This document shows positions 10,624-21,083 of a stretch of 64,000 nt of DNA, one piece after another. The stretch is taken from NCBI GenBank assembly GCA_010015805.1, contig ML978121.1, positions 2,790,001 to 2,854,000 of the forward strand. The letters run 5' to 3'. The first letter of the stretch is position 1. Every line of letters starts with the position of its first letter. The stretch is from Rhizodiscina lignyota. Its lineage: Eukaryota > Ascomycota > Dothideomycetes > Aulographales > Rhizodiscinaceae. The position numbers and the translations under genes were made by a program. Below the pieces are notes generated by a model. The model had not been told where the DNA came from and did not search any database. It worked only from the letters and a program-made list of their open reading frames with translations.

Positions 10624-12540
10624 AGTTTATTATCGTGGAAGAAGTTGGTGGAAGTGACGAGCGTTTGCTGTAACTTAATCTCGAGGGTGGTGGATGTGGA
10701 GCAGGCTGCAAACCGAGAAAGGATTGACTTGTATATGAAGAATTCGAGTTAAGAATGAAGTCCATCATGCTAAATTTCTTTATAATCAGTTGGTTTTTGA
10801 TCGTGATGCCTGTCTGCCTTGAACCGTACTCGTGTGGCAGTGCTCGTTTGGCACGGCGTACTCCGAGATCAGCCAAGACGCCAGTGAAGACACTCTCTGC
10901 CTGACGAACACAGAGCTTTGGAATATAAGGCATCATTCTGAGAGGCAATCGACTGAAATGGGCCAGGCTTGCGAAGCTGAATATTGTATTGTGTTCGATG
11001 CTTAGTGTGACGGGGAGACCGAAGGCTGCAGGATCAATTCGACACATTCAGACACCGCACTTGAAATGTATACTTCACAGAATGAAAAACAATTGGTCTC
11101 CGTAATCTGCTCAGCCTTCGAATTGCGTCTAACGATGACAAACTGTTAAATCCCTCGTTTTCCTGCGGCTTCTGAGATAGCTTGTACCTTGATCACCAAG
11201 TCTCAACCTCCTTTCCCTAATCCATGATGCAAATCAAAGAATGACCTCGGTCAGATTGGAAGACATATACATGAATTGTTGGCCCATCAGATAGCAATGA
11301 TGCAGTATAATGCCAGCGAAAGATCCTTGAACGGACTGACGCTTGATTCCTGCTGCCAGCTACATCATATCAGGCCGTTAACCCTCAGTGTCACAGAATC
11401 ACCAGATACGCTGACGAGCATGCAGAACGCAGGCAAGTCTTCGTATTGACGACGCTGGAAAATGTGAGTCCCCCAACTCCCAACCGAAGAATTGCTGGCA
11501 ATTGCCCCCGACCCAACGTTTGCTTGCGGCCAAATGGCTCGAAGTAGCCCCCACATGAGTTCTACGCGCCATAAGAAGCGCGGAACGACAATTGGCGTGC
11601 AGTCCCCCAGTTCCCAAATGTTATAATGTTATGACCCCAGCGAGTGATCCAGAAGTGTCCTGGAGCTCGCCGTGTCGGTGTCTCGGAGTTTGTCTGTGTC
11701 GGAGAGTTGTGGCGCTGCAGTCTGCTGCTCACTTCTAACCTCCACAACCGGCGCCGCCCGCCTATTCTGGCGTGGAACGGTTCCTTTTGAATTCCGGAGG
11801 ATCAGGAAAGAAGCATCCGTCCTCGCTGGATGCCTCAACTCGGTCCGAATGCCCCTTCCCTGCCCTCCATCGTGAAATTTTGTCTGAGAACTTCGTCACA
11901 CAGGTCGGTGCCCGCCCCCACAAGCATTACCAGCAACGCCGGATATGCTTACACGTGGAATTTGCGGCGCTCCAAGTCCCGTGCTTCCGTTCTGTGTCAG
12001 GTCCTCTGTGGAGCCCACCTCTGCGATCGAAGCCGACCGTAGACTTTGTGACCCTCCGGCGAGTCCCGTTCTGTTCCATCACCTTATACCCGACGAATGC
12101 AGCCTGCCCCCAGTTTGCGCGGCATCTAACGCAAGTGGAATTTGCAGCGCATGCACCAACCAGGCATTCCTAACTTCCCTCAGGGCACTCCCGATGGGTG
12201 TTAGGACGGTGATGGAACTATATTTCGCCCTGTTCAGGCACAAATGGCTCTTCCGAGTCAGCTGACACCTGCGCCGCTAATCGAGCGCGCGCTGGTAAGC
12301 TGTCCCACAAGCTACAATAGTGACTGGGTCTGCTTGATACACCGGGCGCAATCGGCGACCGCCGGTCATTCAAGAACGCCCGCAGTCAAGACTCTTTGCC
12401 AGGTTTCCACTGACGACAAGAGAGAGGCCCGCAGAACACACCAAGCAAGCCTGGCGTGCTATTCGCCCGCCAAAGCCTCTCTCGCGCACATCAGGACTGC
12501 CTTGGCCAATCTGAGGATTCTGTGTACTCTGAGTACAGAT
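10624..12540. other. Gene-poor intergenic region
   Basis: About 1.9 kb with no supportable gene. Open frames exist on both strands, but they are short, overlap each other in conflicting frames and show no motif. Two near-identical phrases recur: GTCCCCCAACTCCCAA near 11466 and GTCCCCCAGTTCCCAA near 11602, and GGAATTTGCGGCGC near 11956 and GGAATTTGCAGCGC near 12137. This suggests old duplicated or transposon-derived sequence, too decayed to name. Confidence 0.4.
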
Positions 12541-12860
12541 AAAACCGCACGATCAAAGACCTTTCCTGCTGTGTCCACTGCTAGCCATAGCTGCAAGTAA
12601 AGAGCGGTACGATCTGTGCTTGATTCGTTCGGAGACTTGTAGATTTGGAAAAAGCCGCACGATCAAATATCATTCCTGCTGTGTCCACTGCTAGCCATAG
12701 CTGCCAGTGAAGAGCGGTACGATCTGTATTTGATTCGTTTGGAGAGATGTGGATAAAGCCGCACGATCAAAAGACCCTTCCTGCTGTGTCCACTGCTAGC
12801 CATAGCTGCAAGTGAAGAGCGGTACGATCTGTTTTTGATTCGTTTGGAAAGTTGCGCGCG
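12541..12860. repeat. Three-copy tandem repeat, unit 104-110 bp
   Basis: Three adjacent units start at about 12541, 12651 and 12755. Each begins AAARCCGCACGATCAAA, carries an almost invariant core (CTGCTGTGTCCACTGCTAGC followed by CATAGCTG) and then AGAGCGGTACGATCTG and TTGATTCGTT. The spacing is 110 and 104 bp; differences are mostly in the linker after GATTCGTTYGGA. Read on the minus strand, two units are open as a repeated peptide (LSKRIKNRSYRSSLAAMASS) but without an ATG, so a protein role is doubtful. Confidence 0.9.
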
Positions 12861-13499
12861 CCTAGAACGTGTCACCAGCACCATGCTCACACCGAGCTCG
12901 TAGAGCAAGTGTTTAGAACACAAGTCTCCAAGCAGACAACAGGTTGAGATATGTGACTGAGTAGACAATGTTCCAGGGCTTGCGATTCAGTGATTCGATG
13001 ATTCAATGTCTGTGGGGGTGGCGGATGTGTTAGCGCATGAACGAACATCTAACGCGTGAAGTGGAACTAACCAGGCTGATGCAAGACAAGAACAGAATGA
13101 GTGAGTCCACACAAAAGCCCTCTAGGTCTACTCTATGCATTGCACGGAGGTAAACGACCTGTGAAGTTGAAAAGTGCGAGTTGCTGATGTTGAAGTGGAC
13201 TGAAGGAGTGGAAGAAAGAGAAGCGCGGAGCTTGTAAGAAAGGCGCGGTCGCGTTGCCAAGAATTGTGTGGTCTGTGCGTGAACCAATCAGCGATCTTGG
13301 CATTGTAGCGAGGGGCCCTGCAAACTCCAGCCTCCCCCTTGGAACACCAACGCTTTACCAGTCTGGGCCGTATATATCACGGCCCGCCTTCCGCAGTTCT
13401 GAGAAAGGTCTTCGACTCAATTTAAATTGCACACGTCGATAACGCGTCTTTTTAACGCCTCGTTGTACCTACTTACACTATCACGTTCCTTGTAACATC
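12861..13499. other. Intergenic region with a TATA-like element
   Basis: No gene was recognised. A TATATATC box at about 13371 lies within GCCGTATATATCACGGC, a near-perfect palindrome, 130 bases upstream of the small spliced frame that starts at 13500. The 60 bases before that ATG are pyrimidine-rich (TTGTACCTACTTACACTATCACG), like a fungal leader. Confidence 0.4.
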
Positions 13500-13630
13500 A
13501 TGGACTGTGGTGAGTTGATACAACTCTGAGCTTTTGGATGGGCAATTGTTTTATCGGAACGTCTGCAGAATCACTGCTACCACTCATGGGCGCAAGCTAC
13601 ATAAGGGACGTATCAGATGATCAAACCTAA
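13500..13630 (+). CDS. Candidate 23-residue spliced peptide gene
   Basis: A very short candidate gene. ATG at 13500 gives MDC then meets a consensus donor (G/GTGAGT at 13510). A 59-nt intron ends CTGCAG at 13568, after which the frame continues ESLLPLMGASYIRDVSDDQT to a TAA at 13630. It is preceded by a TATA-like box and a pyrimidine-rich leader, and it lies 122 bases from the end of the convergent DUF4484 gene. There is no family resemblance. It may be real, the start of a non-coding spliced transcript, or chance. Confidence 0.25.
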
Positions 13631-13752
13631 TATGGGTGGGAAGCATCGTGTGCATTTCCTGGGAGCGATCCACTAGCATCGGTCTTTGGGTTGCATTGCT
13701 TAAGATATCTGTATCGACGTATTTTACTTGAGCTGTGGAATGATGCGTAGCA

Positions 13753-15719
13753 TTAGCATATCCTAATACCACAACATTCAATTCCCGCTCCCTTGACCAC
13801 CGCTCTTCGCCCATAGTACTTCTCCATGAGCTCGACGACGAAGGCCCTGTCATGCTCGCTCCAAGCATCCAGGCCCATGCGGCACAAATCATCATCTCCA
13901 ACAGTGATTTCCTCGTCACTGTCTTCATTTCCGTCCGTATGGCCACCTGATTCTGAGTCTATCGCTCCGGTTGCGGCTGTCAGGATCTGATGCGTGTAGC
14001 GATGGAAATATGCCAAAAGTTCCATGTGAAGTGTCGAGTCCACGCCCGTCGGCGCTTCGACAGGTTCGCCATTTGCCTCTTCGTTAGGTTCATCCCGGTA
14101 TCTCTCTGGTGACGGCGGCGGGGGCGCATGCTCAAGATCGCCGTTCAATTGTGCATCCTGCTCAGCTTCCTGATCAAGCGTTGCATCTCGTTCTCCAGCC
14201 GAAGCCCACCACATGAATCCAGAGTACGCCAATGCGGACCACGACGTCGGCTCGATAATAGAGTCATATTCCGTCTGATCATGTGTACCGTCAAATCCAG
14301 CATGTCGACGAGACAGGAGGCCGGCTCCTTCATCCTCGTCATCGTGAACTGCCCTGTCATTCTCCTCGTCGGTATTGGCTTGCGTTGCTGATATTTCCAA
14401 GGCAAGTTGTAATGTTCGCCATCTTCTGAGATCTCTCTGTGTTGCCTTGATTTCTTCGCCTGCTGAGGTCTTAATAGTTGGCCAGCGCCTTGGCGATCCA
14501 TTCGGTAATTGGACAACAATGTCATATAGCTCTTTCTTTATTGCCAGAATCTCATCTGTTGTGCAAGCGATCCAGCCTCCTGTTGTTTCTCCATCCTTGG
14601 ATACAGCAGCTTTCGCAAGCGAGGTTATGAGAGGTATGTCGTGGACTCCAACGGCGAACAGAGGAGTGGAACGAGCGAACTGGTTTGCTTCAGGAGGTAA
14701 GTCTTCTGCGAGCGCTGAAGATATCGTTGAGAGCGCTGAGATGTCGTAGACTATTACGTATTAGCGGACAAATACGTTGACACCGGGAGCTGAGCAAAAT
14801 ACCAAATTCGCAAGCCAACCGTACAGGCGGATGTGTTACGAGCAGGATGCGCTTGCGTAATAATGCCGCTCTGTGGAGCGGGAAGAGAAGAGGCCCAAAG
14901 GTATCTATATATTTCGGCATGGAGAGAATAGGATGGCTTTGAGGAAGAGCGCGGCCGGGCGTCGCCAAGGTTGTGAGTGTCGAGAGTGCTCTTTTCCTCC
15001 TGCCACCGTTAGGCTGTGTGGTTATAGAACCATCGTTGCGATTCGTCGAAGGTGAAGAGGCAGGAAAACTCGAACTCGTCGCATCTTGTGACCTGTGCTC
15101 TTCCCAGAAGCCCTCCAAAGGCTGGATATTTTTGGTGTCGTTGACGAGCGCTCTATAGCAATCTTGTCAACACTGAAGGCATTTTTGAGCCTCACCATCT
15201 CACAGAGAGACTCACCTCGCCAATTGCCGCAGCTGCTCGTCGTACAGCCAGCTTCTTCCCAGTCTCCCATAACTGAGAGGTACCAGTATCCCTACGGCGA
15301 CAAAGTGTGCATTGCGCTCTGCCTCTGTAGCAGGCGAATTCTCGAAGGCGCTAACGCCAGCATATTCGTCATGAACAAAATAAACTAGGTCCTCTTTGAT
15401 ATTGTGTAGGCCCGAGGGTAGTGACTTGAATTCCACAACGCCGTCAAGATTCACTACACAGAATCATCAGCGCCGTTTACATCAAACAATCGGCCGAGGC
15501 TACTCACCACCATCAATGTTACGCTTCCATGCGATCGTGTAGCTTTAGGCAAGTCAGATTGATCAATGGGATTTTAGAAGGGAGCACTCACCCTACTTTG
15601 AGGTCGAAGACGATCAAGAAGGCTGCAGCAAGAGGTGGGAGGTCTGCAGACGGCTGTTGCTGGCCATCTGCGTAGAAGGACTGCTCCAAGGTCTTTGTCG
15701 CCTCGGTCTTGCCTGCCAT
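13753..15719 (-). CDS. DUF4484 / LCHN-type (DENND11-like) DENN protein
   Basis: Five exons on the minus strand: 15719-15592, 15542-15508 (35 nt), 15453-15216, 15152-14803 and 14750-13753, all GT-AG and in frame, giving 582 residues. The N-terminus reads LPPLAAAFLIVFDLKVGYTIAWKRNIDG, then VVEFKSLPSGLHNIKEDLVYFVHDEYAGVSAFENSP and GILVPLSYGRLGRSW, the DENN-related pattern of DUF4484. Later come HPILSMPKYIDTFGPLLFPLHRAALLRKRILLV and, near the C-terminus, SWSALAYSGFMWWASAGERD and the terminal AFVVELMEKYYGRRAVVKGAGIECCGIRIC. The family is related to human LCHN/DENND11 and is thought to act in Rab/membrane traffic regulation; the fungal role is largely uncharacterised. No membrane span is evident. 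The acidic, Pro-rich linker before the end is probably disordered. Confidence 0.9.
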
Positions 15720-16720
15720 ACTGTCGATCTCATTGTATAAGTACGGAACTCATGTTCGGATAATTTCGAGGTGTGGTGCAATGACGCGCTCGTTGCGATC
15801 AGACGCGCATAAGTTACATGCACGTTCGGAGTTGGCCCGAGCTTACCCTGTATAAAGTCATTTCCATGTCTCCTCTGTCACCTCTTTGCTCAACCTGATG
15901 TGATCAGACTTCTTCACAAGCTCCCGCTCCTTATCAAGATTGGGATATCTGCCTCAAAATCTAGTCTGTGCTGTATTTTCCCTGCTCATCCAAGTTAGCG
16001 CAACCAAGCATTCTTCTCCCCCAGCAAGGATTACTTACATCGCAACGCAGGTTTCTATTGAATCTTCAGTCGGAGTCTCCATGAATAACGGTACGACATG
16101 AGGTGTCAACCTATGATTAAACCCACACGAAAGTTAAACCAATAGCCGTTTCCTTCGAGTTCTAGTTCAAGTGGCACGGCTAGCAGAAATTATGTTTCTT
16201 TTTTCCGTATCGATGCGCTCCACCAATTTTCCTTTCCTGTCTCTGAGTAAAGCGGGCTATTTCTGTATGAATTCTATAGTTCACAGTATTACCACTGCAT
16301 TTCCTAAAATATTCTGGTATGCGTGTCTTAAAGCTCAAGCATCTCAGAGACCGTCTGTGATTTGCGTGACTTATTCGGTCACAATTGGGCGTCCCTTGCA
16401 TCCTTACTCCCTTTGGTAGACCTTCACACTAGAATTAGCCCTTTTTACCTTGCTTGAACGTGGAAGGGTATCTGGACTCTGGTACGTTCGTCCTATATAG
16501 TTTTGCAGCGCCTGGCTTGAGTTGGTGCATTCTAAATTTCGTTTTACGTTGCCCGTACTGCGCAACGAAAGGATGCGCTGAAGCCCATGACCATTCTGTC
16601 AATTCCCTCCAGCTCAGTGTACCGTCATTATTTGTTTCATTGGTATCTCATACCATCTTCTCTATTCATCAATTGACGAAATCAGAATGTGATTGCCTGC
16701 AAGGCATTTTCCTCCTCAAC
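15720..16720. other. Divergent intergenic region, DUF4484 and mannosyltransferase genes
   Basis: One kilobase separating two divergently transcribed genes, presumably holding both promoters. Open frames here are short and motif-free. Sequence upstream of 16721 stays open in the mannosyltransferase frame back to 16454, but that extension looks like leader and lacks the expected type II anchor pattern. Confidence 0.45.
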
Positions 16721-18547
16721 ATGTTCATGAGCCGCCAAAGTCGCCTTGCCGGTGTCCTCAAGGTCTTGACAGCGGCAATCCTTATATCATACTGTATAAT
16801 ATTTGCCACTCGTAGTCGACTTTCGTACGACTTTATCGACCGTATAACATCAAAATTGCCGCAAGCTCCAGGGCAACAGACAGATCCCGGATTCTCTCCA
16901 AAACTCCTCGAATTCTGGGCAAATTTTGAGGAAGCATTGCAAGATACACGCCCAAGTTGTATCGTTAACTACAAAGAGGAACCGATTAAAGTCGAAGACC
17001 AACAATGGGTGGTCGAAACCCTCAGAACCGAACCGCGGCCTGACTACATTACAATCTCCGAAAACGACATTGCGTCGACCAAAGATGCGCACGTGAGAGC
17101 AGTGAAAAATGCGCAGCTGCATGCTAGCAGTCTCGACTTCCGCCCTGGGACGCGAGGCATAGCGACGACAGCCGGAGGGAAGTACATTCCTGTGCTTCTC
17201 GTCTGCTTACGACTCTTGCGACAGACGGGCTCGAAACTGCCCGTTGAGGTCTTCCTCGCCTCCTGGTCCGAATATGACTTTCGCACCTGCGAGCAGCTGC
17301 TCCCCTCGCTCAATGCGCGTTGCCGGATCCTCAGTGATGTATGGAGCACGACGCCGAGTTTCGAAACCGTGCACACTTACCAATTCAAAGTCTTTGCGCT
17401 TCTGTACTCGTCGTTTGAGGAAGTGCTCTTCCTTGACGCCGACGCCTTCCCGTTACACGATCCAAACATCTTGTTTAACTCTGAGCCGTACAAGTCGACA
17501 GGCTTCGTTACGTGGCCCGACTTCTGGGCCAACACTGTCCATGCGTCCTTCTACGATATTGCTAGCATCGACCCTGCACCGCCTCGAGACCTTCGCTATA
17601 CGACAGAGTCGGGTGAGATGTTACTAGACAAGCGAAGACACACTGAGACCCTGCTGTTAGCGACGTACTACAACTACTACGGCCCTGACTGCTTCTACCG
17701 GCTCCTCTCGCAAGGTGCATCGGGTGAAGGCGATAAAGAGACATATTTGCACGCCGCGATGGCGTTGAATACCACGTTCTGGGACGTAAAGACGCCGGTT
17801 GTCGCACTGGGAAGCCATTTGAGCGGAGAGTGGAGAGGAGCTGGCATGATTCAGCATGACCCAATGGAAGACTACGAATTCGAGATGGAGCGACGGGCGG
17901 AAAGAGAGCAGTTGGACAGGATTGGAACACTTATCGATACATTAGTTGCACAGGGCAAGGCGAATAAGGAGAAAGAAATGCCAGAGCAAAGCGCGCTGGA
18001 CAGCGATAAGACCGAGACGGACAAGAAGGCCGAGACGAACAAGAAGGTTGATACACACAAGAAGACGGATACTGGCAAGAAGACTGATGCAGGCAAGAAG
18101 AATGACGCAGGCAAGAAGACTGATACAAACAAGAAGGATAAGAGCAAAGCTCCTGATTCAAAAGACAGTGAGCATACAGACGTGAAGAAGCAAGAGGGAA
18201 AAAGAGAGGATACCGCGACTCCGCAGAAGAAGGCCCGCCCATTCTTCATCCACAACAACAACCATAAGCTCGATCCGCGGCATATCCTTGATGAGGGCTA
18301 CCATATGACTAAGGAAGACGGGAAATACTGGAGGCTGTGGAGTGACAAGGAGTGGACGGTTAAGACTTTTGGATTCGACTTGGAGCGGAAGGTGTGGGAG
18401 GCGGTGGTTGTCACTGGCTGCGAGATTGACACCGAAATATGTGAGAGGGTAAAGGACTATTGGCGAAAAGTGTTCTACGAGGATGACCAGAAGGAGAAGC
18501 ACAACAGGAAAGACGTGACTGGGGAGGAGAGGAGCAAGAATGTTTGA
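16721..18547 (+). CDS. Mnn2/Mnn5-like alpha-1,2-mannosyltransferase (GT71)
   Basis: A Golgi type II glycosyltransferase predicted to add alpha-1,2-mannose to N-glycan outer chains. I start at the ATG of MFMSRQSRLAG because it places a short cytosolic tail directly before one signal-anchor (VLKVLTAAILISYCIIFA). The intronless frame gives 608 residues. The luminal part has the GT71 pattern: GTRGIATTAGGKYIPVLLVCLRLLR, LPVEVFLASWSEYD, then the DxD motif in EEVLFLDADAFPL (D239, D241), and GFVTWPDFWANTVH. Near residues 425-490 lies an unusual Lys-rich stretch of hexad-like repeats (KKTDTG, KKTDAG, KKNDAG), which splits the catalytic region from a C-terminal block (KARPFFIHNNNHKLDPRHIL). The repeat insert is not typical of yeast Mnn2. 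Confidence 0.9.
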   Translation: MFMSRQSRLAGVLKVLTAAILISYCIIFATRSRLSYDFIDRITSKLPQAPGQQTDPGFSPKLLEFWANFEEALQDTRPSCIVNYKEEPIKVEDQQWVVETLRTEPRPDYITISENDIASTKDAHVRAVKNAQLHASSLDFRPGTRGIATTAGGKYIPVLLVCLRLLRQTGSKLPVEVFLASWSEYDFRTCEQLLPSLNARCRILSDVWSTTPSFETVHTYQFKVFALLYSSFEEVLFLDADAFPLHDPNILFNSEPYKSTGFVTWPDFWANTVHASFYDIASIDPAPPRDLRYTTESGEMLLDKRRHTETLLLATYYNYYGPDCFYRLLSQGASGEGDKETYLHAAMALNTTFWDVKTPVVALGSHLSGEWRGAGMIQHDPMEDYEFEMERRAEREQLDRIGTLIDTLVAQGKANKEKEMPEQSALDSDKTETDKKAETNKKVDTHKKTDTGKKTDAGKKNDAGKKTDTNKKDKSKAPDSKDSEHTDVKKQEGKREDTATPQKKARPFFIHNNNHKLDPRHILDEGYHMTKEDGKYWRLWSDKEWTVKTFGFDLERKVWEAVVVTGCEIDTEICERVKDYWRKVFYEDDQKEKHNRKDVTGEERSKNV

Positions 18548-18875
18548 TGAAGGATGACTGTGTTAACATTGCTTTGGCGGCCCTTGACCTTTTCACAACC
18601 AAAAATTTTTTTATCACACCTTTCTCTTCAATGTTTTGTAGGATACCTGGAGCTGCCACAAATGTGCTGCCTGTTAGCAAGCCTCAATCGGCTTATAAGT
18701 TTGATGAATAAACGCTGGTAAAAATGCGATTTGTATCTCTTTCAAATTATGGAGGCGAATATCGAGCAGTTGTGGGATCACTCAAATTGAAGTGGAGCGC
18801 CGGTTAGCACTCGGTTTGATTTGACGAGTTGTCGTGTTTGCTATATTTCATCGCCTCTGCGACGCCTACTAACCC
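18548..18875. other. Convergent 3' region
   Basis: 328 bases between two convergent genes. It is A/T-rich, with CAAAAATTTTTTTAT near 18600 and AATAAA at about 18708 on the plus strand, likely polyadenylation sequence. Nothing else was recognised. Confidence 0.5.
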
Positions 18876-21083
18876 TCATTGACGACTGCCAACCCGCTTA
18901 CCGTTCTTTCCTAAACAATCTGCGCAATACCACGTCTCTGTTGCCGAGAAGTTAGCCTTCAAGTCAAAATGTTCAAGGTCGTGAATCAACTTACCATCCG
19001 ACTTCGGCGCCTCTCTCAAACCGACACAGCTCAAATGGAACCACTGCTTTTCGCAGTCATCGCCATCACAACCAACCATAGTGCCATAACTGACCTCATT
19101 GCAGAAGCAGTATCTTGGCTCGCCGTCCTCGCCTTCCTCACTACCCTCGATTTCCTCACCTTCAGCGTCTTCGCCTTCCATGTCGACATCCTCTTCGTCA
19201 TTGACGTCGACCGCCTCGTCCTCGTGCACCGCGCTCTTCCGATTCCGCTGCGGCCTCGACGACGTGCGCTCCAAAGCGATTGCAGCAGTCGCATCGACTT
19301 CTGGGGCTCCATCAGCAATGATAGAGGCACGTCTGCTGTTCGCGCCTGACGCAGCATGTACGGACTGCGCGATGCTCGCGGCGCCTCTTTTGTGCCCTCT
19401 TTTGCTCGTCATTGCACCATTGGCATCTGCTGCCGCGGTACCTGCACTGCCTCCGTTGCCGTTGTTCCTCGTACTGCGCACACGAGGGTTGAGTGCGTCT
19501 CCCGGAAATGTACTGACTATGGGTGTGGCAGTCTTGCTTGCCCTCGCACCCCTGGTTGTCATCGTAACCGCTGGGATACTATCCGCCTCTTGCGCCGTGG
19601 CCGTATCATCGGGATGTGCGTCTGTCTCCTCACGCTTGAGCGTCTCGGCGCCCGGTGGTAGGGCGCCGGACATTGTTTCCTCTCCACCCATGGTGACATC
19701 ATCGACAGGCTTGAGTGCAGGTGTAGCACTCCCGTTTGGTGGCCGATTCGAAGCAGAGGATGGAGGACGCGCCTTCTCGGACAGAACGTTGGCTTGTGAG
19801 TTCTGTCGGGCACGAGTGGCATTTGGACGGGAGGCGGTCCCAGCTGGAAAGCCGGGTTGAAGAGGTGATGACGCAAGCTGTGGAGAGTTGGCATTGAGAG
19901 GCTGGGGTCTGCCGTAAATCAGTAAGATTGAACCATTGGAATTGGGCATGACGCATAGCTCGTACCTTTTGCGAGTAGTACCAGGAGCTGGGCCGGGCTT
20001 CTTCCTTTTCACAGGTGCGAAATCTGAACCTGGCGTTTCGCGTGGGCTGGCTGCGTTGCCTCTGATTTGCGCCATCGCACCACTTATACTTCTCTCCATT
20101 GGCTGTCCTTTTTCCACCTTCCTTCGCTTTGGTGGTGCTGCTCCATTTGCGACACCAAGCCCAGCTATCTTTGCTTCGGCAGTTTCTCCATGCTTTCTGC
20201 CCTTGTTGCCATGTGGTTTCTTTGCTGGAGGTCTGTCGTCGAAGTCAGAGTCGACATGCTGGTTCCGATGCTTCTTGGCCATCATCGCTTCTCTTCTTGC
20301 TTCACTGCGAGATGACGGCTCTCCTTCGTGCGCAGCGGCGGCCGAGGCCAAGGCATGAACACCTGCAGCGTCTCTGCGCGATCGTTCGCCAGCAGCTGCT
20401 CCACTCTTCTTCGACTCTCTGTCAATGTATGCCCAGTGTGTCAAGCTACCCAGTCGAGCCTCCTCGCTGATCTCTTGGTCAATGTAGCGGTAGCTGCTAT
20501 CCATGCGCTCGAGCTGCATTTTTAGGCTCTCGTTCGCGGTAGCGAGGACTGCGATCTTCTCGTCGAGGATAGGGTTCAGATGGTTGATAGTGAAGCAGAG
20601 ATTGAACATTAGCTGTCGTCGAAGGTTCATGTCGGCTGTCTGCAGATCTTCAGCACGAGGTTGGCTACTCTGTATCTCGCGACCGAGATACTGTCCTGTT
20701 GCAGGTGAAGCATTTCCATTGACAGACCCATTGGCGCTGCCCGCCAGACTGTGCGCAGCCGTCAAGCCGGTTGGCTGGTAGCGCTGTGCAGGCGGGAGGG
20801 CGTCGATCGTGTCTGCGAGTTTCAGCAACTCTTGCTCAGGGTTGTGTATTTTTGCATCGACCTCCTTCAGCATTGAGAGATGCGATATGACTTCCTTCGG
20901 CAGCGCTGTCACGCTGTCGGTGAAGTGTGTGATGGCTGGGAAGAAACCTGGCTCATTGTTGCGACTCGGAGGCTGCTCTGTCGGAGGCACGCCGAAGGGT
21001 CGAGCATAGTAGTTTGCGGGTCTGGTGGTAGATGTGCGCACTGCGCGTGTCGACTGTCGCCGTCCTGGAGCTATCGAGGCCAT
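18876..21083 (-). CDS. ING-family PHD-finger chromatin protein
   Basis: An inhibitor-of-growth type subunit of histone acetyltransferase or deacetylase complexes (Yng1/Yng2/Pho23 group) that reads H3K4 methylation through a PHD finger. I start at the ATG of MASIAPGRRQSTRAVRTST; the open frame continues 63 residues upstream but looks like leader. Exons: 21083-19966, 19908-18995 and 18937-18876, giving 697 residues. The N-terminal ING helical region reads FFPAITHFTDSVTALPKEVISHLSMLKEVDAKI and RRQLMFNLCFTINHLNPILDEKI. A long basic, disordered middle follows. The PHD finger is CFCNEVSYGTMVGCDGDDCEKQWFHLSCVGL with WYCADC after the second intron. Both introns are 57 nt and in frame, so retention would not break the frame. 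Removing the second one brings the last two Cys ligands to normal PHD spacing. Confidence 0.92.
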   Translation of the reverse strand: MASIAPGRRQSTRAVRTSTTRPANYYARPFGVPPTEQPPSRNNEPGFFPAITHFTDSVTALPKEVISHLSMLKEVDAKIHNPEQELLKLADTIDALPPAQRYQPTGLTAAHSLAGSANGSVNGNASPATGQYLGREIQSSQPRAEDLQTADMNLRRQLMFNLCFTINHLNPILDEKIAVLATANESLKMQLERMDSSYRYIDQEISEEARLGSLTHWAYIDRESKKSGAAAGERSRRDAAGVHALASAAAAHEGEPSSRSEARREAMMAKKHRNQHVDSDFDDRPPAKKPHGNKGRKHGETAEAKIAGLGVANGAAPPKRRKVEKGQPMERSISGAMAQIRGNAASPRETPGSDFAPVKRKKPGPAPGTTRKRYELCVMPNSNGSILLIYGRPQPLNANSPQLASSPLQPGFPAGTASRPNATRARQNSQANVLSEKARPPSSASNRPPNGSATPALKPVDDVTMGGEETMSGALPPGAETLKREETDAHPDDTATAQEADSIPAVTMTTRGARASKTATPIVSTFPGDALNPRVRSTRNNGNGGSAGTAAADANGAMTSKRGHKRGAASIAQSVHAASGANSRRASIIADGAPEVDATAAIALERTSSRPQRNRKSAVHEDEAVDVNDEEDVDMEGEDAEGEEIEGSEEGEDGEPRYCFCNEVSYGTMVGCDGDDCEKQWFHLSCVGLREAPKSDGKLIHDLEHFDLKANFSATETWYCADCLGKNGKRVGSRQ

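Noticed and set aside
10532-11047. A 171-codon minus-strand frame overlapping the start of the tubby-like gene
   Set aside because: It conflicts with the better-supported frame from 10623 and has no family pattern; it is probably the leader region.
12663-12968. A repeat-encoded peptide frame on the minus strand
   Set aside because: It has no ATG and its open length follows from the tandem repeat rather than from coding constraint.
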